Assembly: GCF_029407905.1 (NCBI RefSeq)
Contig: NC_073643.1
Span: forward strand, 32,746,501-32,810,500
From: Bubalus kerabau
Taxonomy: Eukaryota; Chordata; Mammalia; Artiodactyla; Bovidae
Direction: 5' to 3'
Length of the DNA stretch: 64,000 bases
The notes beneath the pieces were generated by a model, which searched no databases, was not told where the DNA came from, and was given only the letters and a program-made list of their open reading frames with translations. The position numbers and the translations under genes were made by a program. Positions 46,153 to 57,015 of the stretch are shown here, in pieces; position 1 is the first letter of the stretch; each line of letters begins with the position of its first letter.

Positions 46153-46690
46153 TTTAGTAAACATTTTAAGACATGGTTAAGATCCACTAGCAACATAAAG
46201 ACTGTCACTGTTTATCTTGTAAAACCATCTTCAGAGCAGCAAGATGACACTCAAGTTTTACAAGATTCATGCCTCAGTGGTGGGTGTTAAAACAAAGGAA
46301 CAGATCTAGGGCAAGATACCTACACAGTCAGACTAAATGGTTACAAAATTTGATGCAAACAAAGGGGAGTTTGCATAACTAAATTTTAAACCTTGTATCT
46401 TAGAAATGAGATGGCTCTACAGGATGGTAAAAAGTGCAACCACAAAGTGGTCTTCTAATGGATTCAAGTGAATCCAGCCTTTATACACAGTCCCTCTGCT
46501 TTTATTATGTCCTTCTTCATTTTCTCACTTTGTGACTTTATTTGTAAAGCTGAGTTTCCTTTATGCTTGGAAATAAGCATTTTAGGCACTTCCAAAAGAA
46601 GAACTCCAACTAAACAAATACCTAAAATCCTTTTCTTTTTAATCTTTGAAATGACAGGGCATAACATTTTCCCCTGTTTTCCTATGATAT
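46153..46690. other. Unique non-coding DNA between BovB copies
   Basis: Nothing recognised. Overlapping frames occur on both strands at 46464-46692. Confidence 0.4.
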
Positions 46691-47197
46691 GAGATTCAGT
46701 TCAGTTCAGTTGCTCAGTCGTGTCCGACTCTCTGCGACTCCATGAATCGCAGCACGCCAGGCCTCCCTGTCCATCACCAACTCCCAGAGTTCACCCAAAC
46801 CCACGTCCATCGAGTCGGTGATGCCATCCAGCCATCTCATCCTCTGTTGTCCCCTTCTCCTCCTGCCCCCAATCCCTCCCAGCATCAGAGTCTTTCCCAA
46901 TGAGTCAACTCTTCGCATGAGGTGGCCAAAGTACTGGAGTCTCAGCTTTAGCATCATTCCTTCCAAAGAAATCCCAGGGCTGATCTCCTTCAGAATGGAC
47001 TGGTTGGATCTCCTTGCAGTCCAAGGGACTCTCAAGAGTCTTCTCCAACACCACAGTTCAAAAGCATCAATTCTTTGGCACTCAGCTTTCTTCACAGTCC
47101 AACTCTCACATCCATACATGACCACAGGAAAAACCATAGCCTTGACTAGACGGACCTTTGTTGGCAAAGTAATGTCTCTGCTTTTCAATAGGAGATT
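46691..47197 (-). mobile_element. BovB LINE 3' end, ~495 bp, with short target duplication
   Basis: Antisense element starting at TCAGTTCAGTTCAG and 5'-truncated at 'GTCTCTGCTTTTCAATAG'. GAGATT occurs at 46691-46696 and 47192-47197. Inside, minus-strand codons from about 47190 down to 46706 stay open to the natural stop. They encode the complete C-terminal portion (CESWTVKKAE, CWRRLLRVPWTARRSNQS, GGIGGRRRRGQQ), so this stub is less decayed than the others. Confidence 0.93.
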
Positions 47198-47517
47198 ACA
47201 AATATAATAATGTTCTTTCTCCAAAACTGTTCTTTAAAAAAAAAAAAAGACTATAATATATACATGTCTCAGGGAAAAAAGCAGACAGGTAGAAGGGAAA
47301 AAAATCTGTCTGAATAAAGTTTTCAAATATTGCTTCTTTGTATAAGTTTTGTATATACTAGTTAAACACAAAGAGATTAATAATCTTGCACAGGACAAGG
47401 GTGGAAGCAGTTCAGTAATGGAATAAATATTCCCAATAGAAGGACCTATTTTCTATCAGAAAAGAAAAGAAAATTTTAAAAGTAATACTCATTAGGTAAA
47501 CAGAATTGTTTGTATAA
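47198..47517. other. Unique spacer
   Basis: A-rich run at 47237-47248. Nothing recognised. Confidence 0.4.
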
Positions 47518-47888
47518 ATATGAACTGTGGTGTTGGAGAAGACTCTTGAGAGTCCCTTGGACTGCAAGCAGATCCAACCAGTCCATTCTAAAGATCAGTC
47601 CTGAATATTCATTGGAAGGACTGATGCTGAAGCTGAAGCTCCAATACTTCGGCCACCTGATGTAAAGAACTGACTCATTTGAAAAGACCCTGATACTGGG
47701 AAAGATTGAAGGCAGCAGGAGAAAGGGATGACAGAGGATGAGATGGCTGGATGGCATCACCAACTCAATGGACTTGAGTTTGAGTAAGCTCCTGGAGTTG
47801 GTGATCGACAGGGAAGTCTGGCACGCTTCAGTCCATAGGGTCACAAAGAGTTGGACATGAGTGAGCGACTGAACTGAACTGATATGAA
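47518..47888 (+). mobile_element. BovB LINE 3' stub, sense, with 7-bp target duplication
   Basis: It begins 'GAACTGTGGTGTTGGAGAAG' and ends 'CGACTGAACTGAACTG'. ATATGAA is present at 47518-47524 and 47882-47888. The reading frame is broken. It lies about 320 bp from the oppositely oriented BovB stub at 46691-47197. Confidence 0.93.
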
Positions 47889-48394
47889 GTCACAAAAGGG
47901 TAAATCAACTCAGAATCAAATATGGAGCTGAGAGATGATTGTATGTAGAAGCTGTAGTTTATTTCTTTATACTCCCTGAATTAAAGACAATGGGTGAACA
48001 GGGACCATTAATAAGTATTCTGCATAGCTTCAAGTTTGTGTGGTATTTTTTTTTTAATTTTTGAAATTACAGAATATGTTGCCAATGAAAGTAATCTTAA
48101 TTTTTAATGTGAAATTCTATGATAAAACTTAATATTCTAAGAAAGTGGAAATATTATTACATTATCTCAACAAATTAATATCTTGAAAGCTGTCAGGGTA
48201 TCAAAATAATGTAGTCTTATATTTTCCAGTCCTCTCTATATTATTCAGATAAAGAATACAGAAAAAAATTCTCATTAAAGAGAAATTTAATGTCTAATAT
48301 GGTAAGATATAAAACTCTTCACAAATTAAAATTTTGTAAAATTTCCGCCCCCACACTCTTCCTCTGTGCCCATGTATTAGTCACATTTAACTTC
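47889..48394. other. Unique AT-rich DNA
   Basis: Nothing recognised. Confidence 0.4.
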
Positions 48395-48600
48395 TGTTTG
48401 GCTCAGACTACAGAATCTGGAGTTGAAAGTTCTGAGCTCAAATCCTAGCTCCACTAGTCAGTGGCTTTCTAATCTCAGACAGATTAGATCTACTTCTGTA
48501 AAACTGGAAATTACAATTTACATAAGAGTTTGTGAAAAACAATCAATAAATTCAGCTATATCTTATTATTATTATCCTTGCTTCTACTACTGTAATTATA
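48395..48600 (+). repeat. MIR
   Basis: 'CAGAATCTGGAGTTGAAAGT', 'CTGAGCTCAAATCCTAGCTC' and 'CACTAGTCAGTGGC' match the MIR 5' tRNA-like region and core, then degrade into an ATT-rich 3' part. Confidence 0.75.
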
Positions 48601-48764
48601 ACTCCTAAGATTCTCATTAAAATACTTTGCTAAAAACAACAGATGGAATATTTTTAACGTGGAGGATAGCACAGTTATTTGAATGATTTTAATCTGTGTC
48701 TCAGTTTTGTGAGGTCCTACCTTTGTGACTAAAAAAATACTGAGACTGCTAAGTGAGCATTTGG

Positions 48765-48880
48765 TTTCTAATCTGTAAAAAGGGGATACAAATGTCTGCC
48801 TCTAGGTTTTCAGTGAATTAAATATGACTATGTATGGAAATCATCAAACACCTTGCAAAGGGTAATAACTGTGAATAAAG
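48765..48880 (+). repeat. MIR 3' fragment (tentative)
   Basis: 'TCTAATCTGTAAAAAGGGGA' then 'GTGAATTAAATATGACTATG' and 'ACACCTTGCAAAGGG' has MIR order. It may be a second MIR next to the one at 48395. Confidence 0.5.
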
Positions 48881-49944
48881 TAAGCAACTACAATTTTTGA
48901 AAAAAAAATCACCATTAAAGGTCTATAAATATTGTGGTGGTGAAGCAATTTTATGATTTATGTGGGTTTTATCTGCCGGTTTCTCTTGACACACTGTGGT
49001 ATTAAACGTATTACATTAAGTAGCTGAAATCAGATTGTATATAATTCATTCTGGTCCACTTGCTGAAACATGCCAATCGGATGTTTTCCAATTTTCTCAC
49101 CTAATATTTCTCTTGTCTTTTGAGGTTATGGGGTAATTTCTGCAGGGAAAACAGTCTAACCACTATAAAAGTGATCAAAGTGTGACTACGAATATTGCTT
49201 TAGGACAAATGATTTGAACCCTCCCATTATCAATACATCTGCAAATGTTCTTTTTTGTGTATGAGTCAATGTGGGGACATATGCTGGCTGAATTCCCTTC
49301 CCCCTCAGAACACCTGATACACACCTGACACATATAATCTAAATGAAGAAAAATTGACAAATGATGAGAACTTTTAGGAATTAATAAATTCATCTAATAA
49401 GTCAATACCCAAACCCTAGAAAGCCAGAAAAACACTTTGCATTGTCTTAATTATAAATTTGTTTGGCCATTCGGAGTTAATATGCTGGTTCTGAAAATAC
49501 TATCATATAAATATTGCTCTTATACCTTTTCCAAAATCATGTATGGTGGTCCATAAAGTTCCCCGTGATATAGGCCTCTGAAGGTCATTTACATGAAGTT
49601 TAAATAACCTCAACCTGACTTCTGTCATGTATTGGGACAGTTCATGTTTTTTAGACACATGTTTTTATCTTAAAAGAAGATTTTCATCTTATTTTGCTAT
49701 AGGGATCCTTAAGCACATAAGTTAAAATATCTGCTTTGACTTAATGAACATGTTTCTTTGTGCGTAGGTGCACATACACATGAGTGCAGTACATATCTCC
49801 AATTGAAAGCTAAGCTTTAAAATTATAATATAATTAAAAATGGGATGATTGGTTGACTTTTGTTATTTTTGTTTTCATTCATTGTCATAAGCTATGTCAT
49901 TGCTTGAGACTTTGCCCATAAATTTTATTGTTGTTTTTTTTTTT
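48881..49944. other. Unique non-coding DNA
   Basis: Nothing recognised. Confidence 0.4.
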
Positions 49945-50102
49945 AATGTAGATCAATTTTGAAGTCTTTATTGAATTTGTTACTATACTGCTTTTGTTCT
50001 ATGCTTTGGGTTTTTGTCCATGAGGCATGTGGGATCTTAGCTCCCCAACCAGGGATTGAATTAGAAGGTGAAGTCTTGACTACTGGACCACTAGGAAGTC
50101 CT
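49945..50102 (-). mobile_element. CHR2-type SINE, antisense, near full length
   Basis: After a T run, 'TTGAAGTCTTTATTGAATTT' (reverse complement of the 3' tail), 'GCATGTGGGATCTTAGCTCC', 'CCAACCAGGGATTGAATTAG' and 'ACTACTGGACCACTAGGAAG'. It is responsible for the C-terminal ~60 residues of a 198-codon minus-strand open frame, which is therefore not a gene. Confidence 0.88.
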
Positions 50103-51933
50103 ATGCGCATACATATGAAAGATTCCAAATGAGTAGTAGATTTTTCCCAGTCCACTTCATGTGTGTCTTTGAAGTAGTGTTGCAGTAAAGAAATATAGAA
50201 TAAAAAATGGCAATTTACTTCTGGAAAATCTAAATGTGAAGCTATGCCTGATAACATAACTTTCAAAATTGCATATGATAATAATAAAGTATCGCAGTTA
50301 GTCATAAAATAGAAAAAAGTATGGTATCTTTCATTGGCAACAGGTTGATCTGCCCATTGAGTTAATTTGACTGATTTAGCTGGTTGGGAAAGAGCCTCCT
50401 TCTCCCCCTTCAGATATAGGTTTTTGTTTTTTCTTTTTTTTTTCAGTCTAAGTTTCCAAACAGTATGAATGTGAACCCTCACTGAACAATTTTCTCCATC
50501 GAGGGTTTTATTATCATTATAAAATATTCTAAAATCCAAATGGAAAATATTCCAGAAAGTTGGATAATATGGTCCATATCAACTACATACAGTGGGGGCT
50601 TCTGCTCTATTTAAAGATCCAACCCATCATCTTCACATTCTGTTTAACCTAATCTAAATGCTTGCAGTTCTAGGTTTTCGGCTCCCGTGGTTTTACATTC
50701 ATCGATTTATTACTGTTTTTATTTTTCTGTATCAAGTTCCTTATTCAATTTTAAATAAAAGTATATGTTGACGGTGGTATTCTAAACATATTACTTTGAA
50801 TAATAGGAGTGTTTATTACCTTTAAACTCTAGATGATATACTTGGTACTAGTTAAATGTTCTCCAACAATATAACAAAATATAAATCATCTGGTGGTACC
50901 CACATTCTAAAATATAACCCCATCTATATTCATATGAACTCATGGAAAATTCTTTCCTGCACTGTTTGAGAGTGTATGCTTGATGTTTTACTATTGTTTA
51001 TTCTTCAATAACTAATCACCTTTCTTCATCTTCCAAAAGTTCCTGGTATTTCACTAGTTTACACATCAATTGAATACTGTTCCCAGAATTGCTTTTGGCT
51101 CTAAGCCAACAGCTGTGATAATCAGCTATAAGATTTATTCCAGGAGAGAAGTGTTATAAACATAAGGATTCATGAGGCAGCACACTAAAAATGAATACTG
51201 ATGCTTTCTTTGAGATGCTTGAAAACTTTCTGTGCCTTCAATGAGCCTAATGCCAGTCTTTACACTCTTCAACTCCATGTAAGCCTTGATTTTGTGGGAA
51301 AAAGCCATGTTCATTAGACTTGGTGATTTGATACTTGTATTAATCATTATGAGCCGGTTTAGCAAATTGAAATGATTTAGTTTGACAAAGGCAAATTTAG
51401 AAAAATCACAGAGAATACTTTAAAAGTCCCACCTTCATGGAAAATAAGGGATTAACTGCTATACATGATCTGACACACTTACTACAATAGGATATATTAT
51501 TATATTGGTCGATGAGTGGAATAAAGTACAAAGGAAGCCAAAAAATTCAAAGACAAACAGCTGGCAGGTAAATGCACTGAACTAGAAAAGAATAATGAGA
51601 AAGGAGGTGAGTGGAAAAAGGACACACAATCATTTCTTAAATAAAAACACAACAACGAAGAAAAGTAACTTAGAGTTTACAGAATGTTGAGAAGAAAATG
51701 TTGGAGAATATTAATCTCAAGTAAGGGAAGAGAAAATATGTGCTACTGAAACGTGGAAAAGGTATAGAAATAGAATTCGATTAAGGTAATTTATGGTTAC
51801 ATAAAGACAGGTGTCTGGGGGAATTTTGGGGGCTGCAGGAGAGTTAAGGACTAAGAAAGTCTAGAAAGCACAGTGTCAAAACTACAAGAGTAAAATGCTT
51901 TCCATGGTATTCATCCTTTTGGTGAACCCTATG
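50103..51933. other. Unique AT-rich non-coding DNA
   Basis: No recognised repeat or gene. Confidence 0.45.
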
Positions 51934-52265
51934 GATTCTTGAGAGTGACTTGGACAGCAAGGAGATCAATCCAGTCAATCCTAAAGCAAGTCAACCCTGA
52001 GTATCCATTGGAAGAATTGATGCTGAAGCTCCAATACTTTGGCCACCTGATGCAAAAAGCCAATACATTGGAAAAGACCTTGATTCTGGGAAAGACTGAA
52101 GGAAAAAGAAGAAGGTAGCAGAAGACAGAATGGTTAGATAGCATCACTGACTCAATGGACATGAATTTGAGCAAACTCTGGGAGATCGTGGACAGGGAAG
52201 GCTGGTGTGCCACAGGATCACAAAGAGTCAGACACAACTTAATAAGTGATCAACAACAACAACAA
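51934..52265 (+). mobile_element. Older BovB 3' end with (CAA)n tail
   Basis: 'GAGAGTGACTTGGACAGCAA', 'GGCCACCTGATGCAAAAAGC', 'GGGAAAGACTGAAGG' and 'GACACAACTTAATAAGTGAT' end in CAACAACAACAAC. The tail and many substitutions separate it from the AACTGAACTG-ending copies, so it is probably an older subfamily. Confidence 0.85.
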
Positions 52266-52974
52266 AATAGGTACCCTAATGTCATTCAGAGTTCATGGAA
52301 ACTTCTCCAGAAAGCATCCTTAGATTACCTAAACACATGTTGAAAGAGTTCCCTTAATTTTTCCTTTTTGGTATGTATCACCACTTGTAATTATACAGTT
52401 TTCTCTCCAAGGGGAATATAAATAACAGAAATTCTGGTATGGCAACCTCACCATTAGAGCACAAAGCTTATTGCAGCACGCTGGAGGGCAGCAGGAATTT
52501 GGAAACCAATTTTTGAGTGAAAAAATGAATGAGTACATGGTTGAGTAAAAGGGCTAGCTACTCCATGTTTGGTAATCCTGCCTGAAATTAGTAATTAGAA
52601 TAATAGGAAGAGAAAGTAAGGATTAGGTACAAAGACAAAAAAGCATTGTTGGGAAGAGCTTGCACATATTTGCAGAGGAGGCAGAAGAAGAAACCTGGGC
52701 AAATAGAACTTTAGAGGTTGGAGAAAATAAAGGTACACAGTGAAGGAGATACAGACTAGAGGAGATAAGCAGAAATTATAGTTGAAATGTCATTCCATAC
52801 CAAAAGAGGCATTTAACAAAATATACTGCAACACTTAGATGCTGTAAATATTAAAATCTCAGATATCCTAAATATTGAAATTATAAATAGGAAAATCATA
52901 AATTCTTAACTTTTGGATTTTTCCAGAATAAAAGTGAATTTTTTTCATTCAAACTTTTAATGAAAGGATGATAA
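52266..52974. other. Unique non-coding DNA
   Basis: Nothing recognised. Confidence 0.4.
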
Positions 52975-53105
52975 TAGTTCTCATTTATATGTGCCAGCTA
53001 CTGTCTCATGCTTGATGTGTTTTGTTAATCCTCATGATGACCATCAATGGGAATTACTATTGTAATCTACATATTCCGGCTTTACAAGCTCATTTGACTC
53101 ACTCT
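52975..53105 (-). repeat. MIR, antisense (tentative)
   Basis: 'CATTTATATGTGCCAGCTAC', 'TTGTTAATCCTCATGATGAC' and 'GGGAATTACTATTGTAATCT' follow antisense MIR order, highly diverged. Confidence 0.55.
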
Positions 53106-53539
53106 ATGACTATTCATAGCCCATACTGCAATCCCTACTGCTCTGAAACACTTTTCTAAAAATGCTGTTGTTGTCCTGAGTGTTGCCACCTCTTTATATT
53201 CAGTAGGCCAAAAAGTTAGTTCACAGACTATAGAGCAAGCATGTGGGGATCAGATTCATAACGGCCGTGCTGACACACTGCTTCCCTAAGGATATCTCTG
53301 GTGCCTTTCTCTGCAGAATGACTCCAAAGAGAAAGCAACTTATTAAGTACACAGCTGTTCCAGCCAGGTGCATCCAAAATTGTAAACTGCAGTTGCTAAA
53401 AGCAGAAGCGGTGGCAAGAAATGGGCATGTTTGATAACTTCCTTTCTGCCCACCTGGGGTAAGTCCCTCCCCTGTCTCTACAGAGCACTGCAAGAGAACA
53501 CCCCCCCCCCCCAAGACAGGGAGATGTGAATACAGTCCC
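53106..53539. other. Unique DNA with C12 run
   Basis: A homopolymer of 12 C lies at 53501-53512. The 145-codon minus-strand frame at 53221-53658 crosses this run and the adjoining MIR, so it is not credible as coding. Confidence 0.45.
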
Positions 53540-53684
53540 AGCCAGATGGTCCTGAGCTCTAATCCTAGCCACAACTTTGACTTGCAGTAGGAGCCTGGAG
53601 AGGAGGATTGACCACTGAGCACAGTTTCCATGATTGCAAAATGGGGATAACACCACATACATTGAAAATGTGACAGATTACTCT
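53540..53684 (+). repeat. MIR, first part (split by ART2A)
   Basis: 'CTGAGCTCTAATCCTAGCCA', 'CAACTTTGACTTGCAG' and 'TTGCAAAATGGGGATAACAC' match sense MIR. The element is interrupted at 53684. Confidence 0.7.
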
Positions 53685-53973
53685 GCTGCTGCTGCTGCTA
53701 AGTTGCTTCAGTTGTGTCCGACTCTGTGCGACCCCATAGACGGCAGCCTGCCAGGCTCAGCCATCCCTGGGATTCTCCAGGCAAGAACACTGGAGTGGGT
53801 TGCCATCTCCTTCTCCAATGCATGAAAGTGAAAGGTGAAAGTGAAGTCACTCAGTCGTGTCTGACTCTTAGCAACCCCATGGACTGCAGCCTACTAGGCT
53901 CCTCCGTCCATGGGATTTTCCAAGCAGGAGTACTGGAGTAGGGTGCCATTGCCTTCTCCGGACAGATTACTCT
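53672..53973 (-). mobile_element. ART2A SINE inserted in a MIR, 13-bp target duplication
   Basis: Antisense dimer from (GCT)n tail TGCTGCTGCTGCTAAGTTGC to GCCATTGCCTTCTCCG. GACAGATTACTCT is present at both borders (53672-53684 and 53961-53973) without mismatch, which defines the insertion exactly at 53685-53960. Confidence 0.96.
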
Positions 53974-54055
53974 AGGTACTTGTAAAGTGCCTAGTGAAGT
54001 GCCTTTCACACAGCAGATGCTCAATAAAGGGGGACTAATGCTTTTATTATAAAAT
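53974..54055 (+). repeat. MIR, second part
   Basis: 'AGGTACTTGTAAAGTGCCTA', 'GTGCCTTTCACACAGCAG' and 'ATGCTCAATAAAGG' give the 3' third of the MIR that starts at 53540, resuming after the SINE. Confidence 0.75.
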
Positions 54056-54577
54056 AGAATCTGTTCAGTTGTATTTTTAAAATTATGATCTAACTGGGGA
54101 AATAAAATGTTGTAACAAATTATATACCAAACAGCATTCAGCTGAATCTGTACTTGTTTCACAAAGCCAGCACTTTTTCTTATTTCCTTCTTCTTTCTCT
54201 TGCCCCTTTATATTGGATGAAAAAAATTGCTCTGTTTTCTTTCTTCATCCTCCTTCCCTGACTCACTGAATCCACTGACATATGAGTCTATTTCTAAATC
54301 AGGAAGTGTTTCATCCCAATCACATGTGTCCACTCTCTTCAAGGAGATTTTAGGTCATCACTATGAATTCAGAAAGGCTGCCTTACATACATGGTTCTGT
54401 ATCTTATCTCATATCTAAGTGAGCATCTCCCACAATACCCTAGCTTCCATTTTTCTTCATCTCTGTCAAAGGAAATGCCAATGTCCAACGCTGGAGGACT
54501 TTCTAGAGCGTGTCTTTGAGCATGTTGCTTCCTGGCCCCTCTATCAAAACCTCAGCATCATCTCTCCTTCTTGGCAT
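54056..54577. other. Unique non-coding DNA
   Basis: Nothing recognised. C/T-rich around 54180-54260. Confidence 0.4.
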
Positions 54578-54850
54578 ACTACTACTACTAAGTCACTTCA
54601 GTCGTGTCCGACTCTGTGTGACCCCATAGACAGCAGCCTGCCAGGCTCCCCCATCCCTGGGATTCTCCAGGCAAGAGCGCTGGAGTGGGTTGCCATTTCC
54701 TTCTCCAATGCATGAAAGTGAAAAGTGAAAGTGAAGTCGCTCAGTCGTGTCCGACTCTTAGCGACCCCGTGGACTGCAGCCTTCCAGGCTCCTCTGTCCA
54801 TGGGATTTTCCAGGCAAGAGTACTGGAGTGCGGTGCCACTGCCTTCTCCG
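54578..54850 (-). mobile_element. ART2A SINE, antisense, with (TAC)n tail
   Basis: Antisense dimer. The tail is ACTACTACTACTAAGTC instead of GCT units, ending GCCACTGCCTTCTCCGG. It abuts an antisense Bov-tA directly, so the SINE landed at or near that element's 3' border. Confidence 0.93.
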
Positions 54851-54851
54851 G

Positions 54852-55048
54852 AAAGTTGCTCAGTCGTGCCCCTCTTTGCAGCCCCATGGTCTGTAGCCCA
54901 CCAGGTTTCTCTGTCCATGGAATTCTCCAGGCAAGAATACTGGAGAATTCAGCCGTTCTCTTCTCCAAGCGATCTTCCCAACCCAGGGATCAAACTCAGG
55001 TCTCCCACATTGCAGGTGGATTCTTTACCATCTGAGCCACCAGGGAAC
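54852..55048 (-). mobile_element. Bov-tA SINE, antisense
   Basis: 'AAAGTTGCTCAGTCGTGCCC' (tail end) through 'CGATCTTCCCAACCCAGGGA' to 'CATCTGAGCCACCAGGGAA'. Nearly complete. Head-to-tail with the ART2A before it. Confidence 0.92.
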
Positions 55049-55492
55049 AATGAGCTAATTAATAAACTGTCTTCTGAATTTTATTCCCTGGTTATTTATT
55101 TGCTCTGAATAATACTTTAAAATATTATTTCCCCATCTTCTCTAGTATTTTCTTCTATTGTGTGAGTCTTATCTCTTTTGTTTTTTAAACAATCTGTATT
55201 TTGTTGTTTTATGGAAGGGATGACACATCCAGAAATATCACAATGAAAAAGGGGATAACTGTTGGTAAAGGGGTAAACTGTTGATTTTGAGTTTTTGAAA
55301 GCTTGATCCCTAGGTCAAAGGGTAAGATTCAGGTGCACAGCTAAGAGAAGTGGGATGATGTAAGTGATTAGAAACATACATTTTCATCTCAAAGTGAGAA
55401 AACACAAGATTTCCTCAGTTGTAGGACATAGGGAACAAAGATGCTGATGGGACAGAATAGGGGCCAGACCTGTAGTGAAAGGGTCCTTCACT
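55049..55492. other. Unique non-coding DNA
   Basis: Nothing recognised. Confidence 0.4.
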
Positions 55493-56290
55493 CAGAAGTA
55501 CAGTTAATCTCTCATTTCATTCCACAAGTCTGTTCTGTATGTTTGTGTCTCTATTCCTGCCCTGCAAATAGGTTCATTAGTACAATTTTTCTAGATTCCA
55601 TATGTATGTATTCATATATGGTATTTTCCTGTTTCTGACCTACTTCACTCTGCACGACAGACTCTAGGTCCAACCAAATGAATACAAGTGACCCAGTTTT
55701 TTCCCTTTTTATGGCTGAGTAATATTCCATTGTATATAGGTACCATATCTTCTTTACTCATTCACCTGTTGGTGGACATATAGGTTGCTTCCATGTCCTG
55801 GCTATTGTAAATGGTGTGCTATGAACACTGAGGTACATGCATCTTTTTTAATTACGGTTTTCTCAGGGTGTATGCCAGTAGTTGGATTGCTGGGTCATAT
55901 GGTGGTTCTATTTTTTGTTTTTTAAGGAACCTGCAAACTGTTCTCCATAGTGGCTGTATCAATTCACATTCACACCAATAGTGCAAGAGAGCTCCCTTTT
56001 CTGAGAGAGTAGCATTGACATACACTACCATGTATAAAGAGCTAGAGGAAGGCTGCTATTTAGCACAAGGAGCTCAGCTTGGTGCTCTGTGATGACCTAG
56101 ATGGGGGGGGGGGGCGGGGGACAGAGGTAGGGTGGGAGGGAAGCTATAGCTGGAGGGTATACTTGTATACCTACAGCTAATTCACTTTGTTGTGAAGCAG
56201 AAACTAACAACAGTGTAAAGCAATTATACTCCAATAAAAAAGAAGAAAAAAAAAAAAACAAAAACAAAAAACAGAAGTAGAATGAATGTC
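55493..56290 (+). mobile_element. 5'-inverted (twin-primed) L1 with ~19-bp target duplication
   Basis: Left part 55512-56000 is antisense L1: 'ACTTCACTCTGCACGACAGA', 'GAGTAATATTCCATTGTATA', 'TATTGTAAATGGTGTGCTAT', 'GGATTGCTGGGTCATATGG'. Right part 56001-56271 is the sense 3' UTR: 'GTAGCATTGACATACACTAC', 'AGCTCAGCTTGGTGCTCTGT', 'GCAATTATACTCCAATAAAA', then poly(A). Flanks CAGAAGTACAGTTAATCTC (55493-55511) and CAGAAGTAGAATGAATGTC (56272-56290) match at 15 of 19 positions. One duplication around both halves shows a single event with 5' inversion. A G12 run lies at 56103-56114. No coding capacity. Confidence 0.9.
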
Positions 56291-56533
56291 CAGCTACCCA
56301 GCCTCCATCTGAGCAAGCAATGATTTGGAACAAACTGACTGCTAATGTGGAGCCTTCCCAACCATGCGGTTGCCATTCAAATGAAGATCATTAATGCCAT
56401 CTCAAAAGAACCACATTACTCACTGAAATTTAATTTTTTAAAGTCTATTCACCACACATGTTACACACTGGAAGAGATTTATCAAGAATATATAGGATTC
56501 AAATGAAATGTATGCATCATATATGAAATACTA
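56291..56533. other. Short unique spacer
   Basis: 243 bp between the L1 and the compound BovB. Nothing recognised. Confidence 0.4.
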
Positions 56534-56540
56534 CAAAATT

Positions 56541-57015
56541 CAGTAGAGTTCAGCCACTCAGTCATGTCCAACTCTTTGCGACCCCATGGTCTGCAGCATG
56601 CCAGGCCTCCCTTTCCATTACCAACTCCTGGAGCTTACTCAAACTGTCCATTGCATCAGTTATGCCATCCAACCATCTCATCTTCTGTCATCCCCTTCTC
56701 CTCCTACCTTCAATCTTTCCCAGCATCAGGGTCTTCAGGTGGCTAAAGTACTGGAGTTTCAAGCTTCAGCATCAGTCCTTCCAATGAATATTCAGGACCG
56801 ATTTCCTTTAGGATGGACTGGTTGGATCTGCTTGCAGTCCAAGGGACTCTCAAGAATCTTCTCTAACACCACAGTTCAAAATCATCAATTCTTCAGTGCT
56901 CAGCTTTCTTTGTACTCCAACTCTCACATTCATACATGACTACTGGAAAACCATAGCTTTGACTACACGACCTTTGTTGTTAAAGTAATGTTTCTTCTTT
57001 TTAATATGCTGTCTA
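56541..57015 (-). mobile_element. Outer BovB, 3' piece
   Basis: Antisense from GTAGAGTTCAGCCACTCAGT to 'TTTTTAATATGCTGTCTA'. It has several small deletions (for example around 56645 and 56735), consistent with the outer copy being older than its guest. Confidence 0.93.

Noticed and set aside
49943..50539. 198-codon minus-strand open frame
   Set aside because: Its C-terminal ~60 residues are the standard translation of an antisense CHR2 SINE (49945-50102). The rest is A/T-rich with Lys runs and has no domain.
53221..53658. 145-codon minus-strand frame
   Set aside because: It crosses a C12 homopolymer and part of a MIR. The Gly-rich centre is just the homopolymer.
55501..56000. Independent antisense L1 insertion next to a sense L1
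   Set aside because: No target duplication or poly(T) lies at its own ends, while a single ~19-bp duplication surrounds both halves. One 5'-inverted insertion is simpler.
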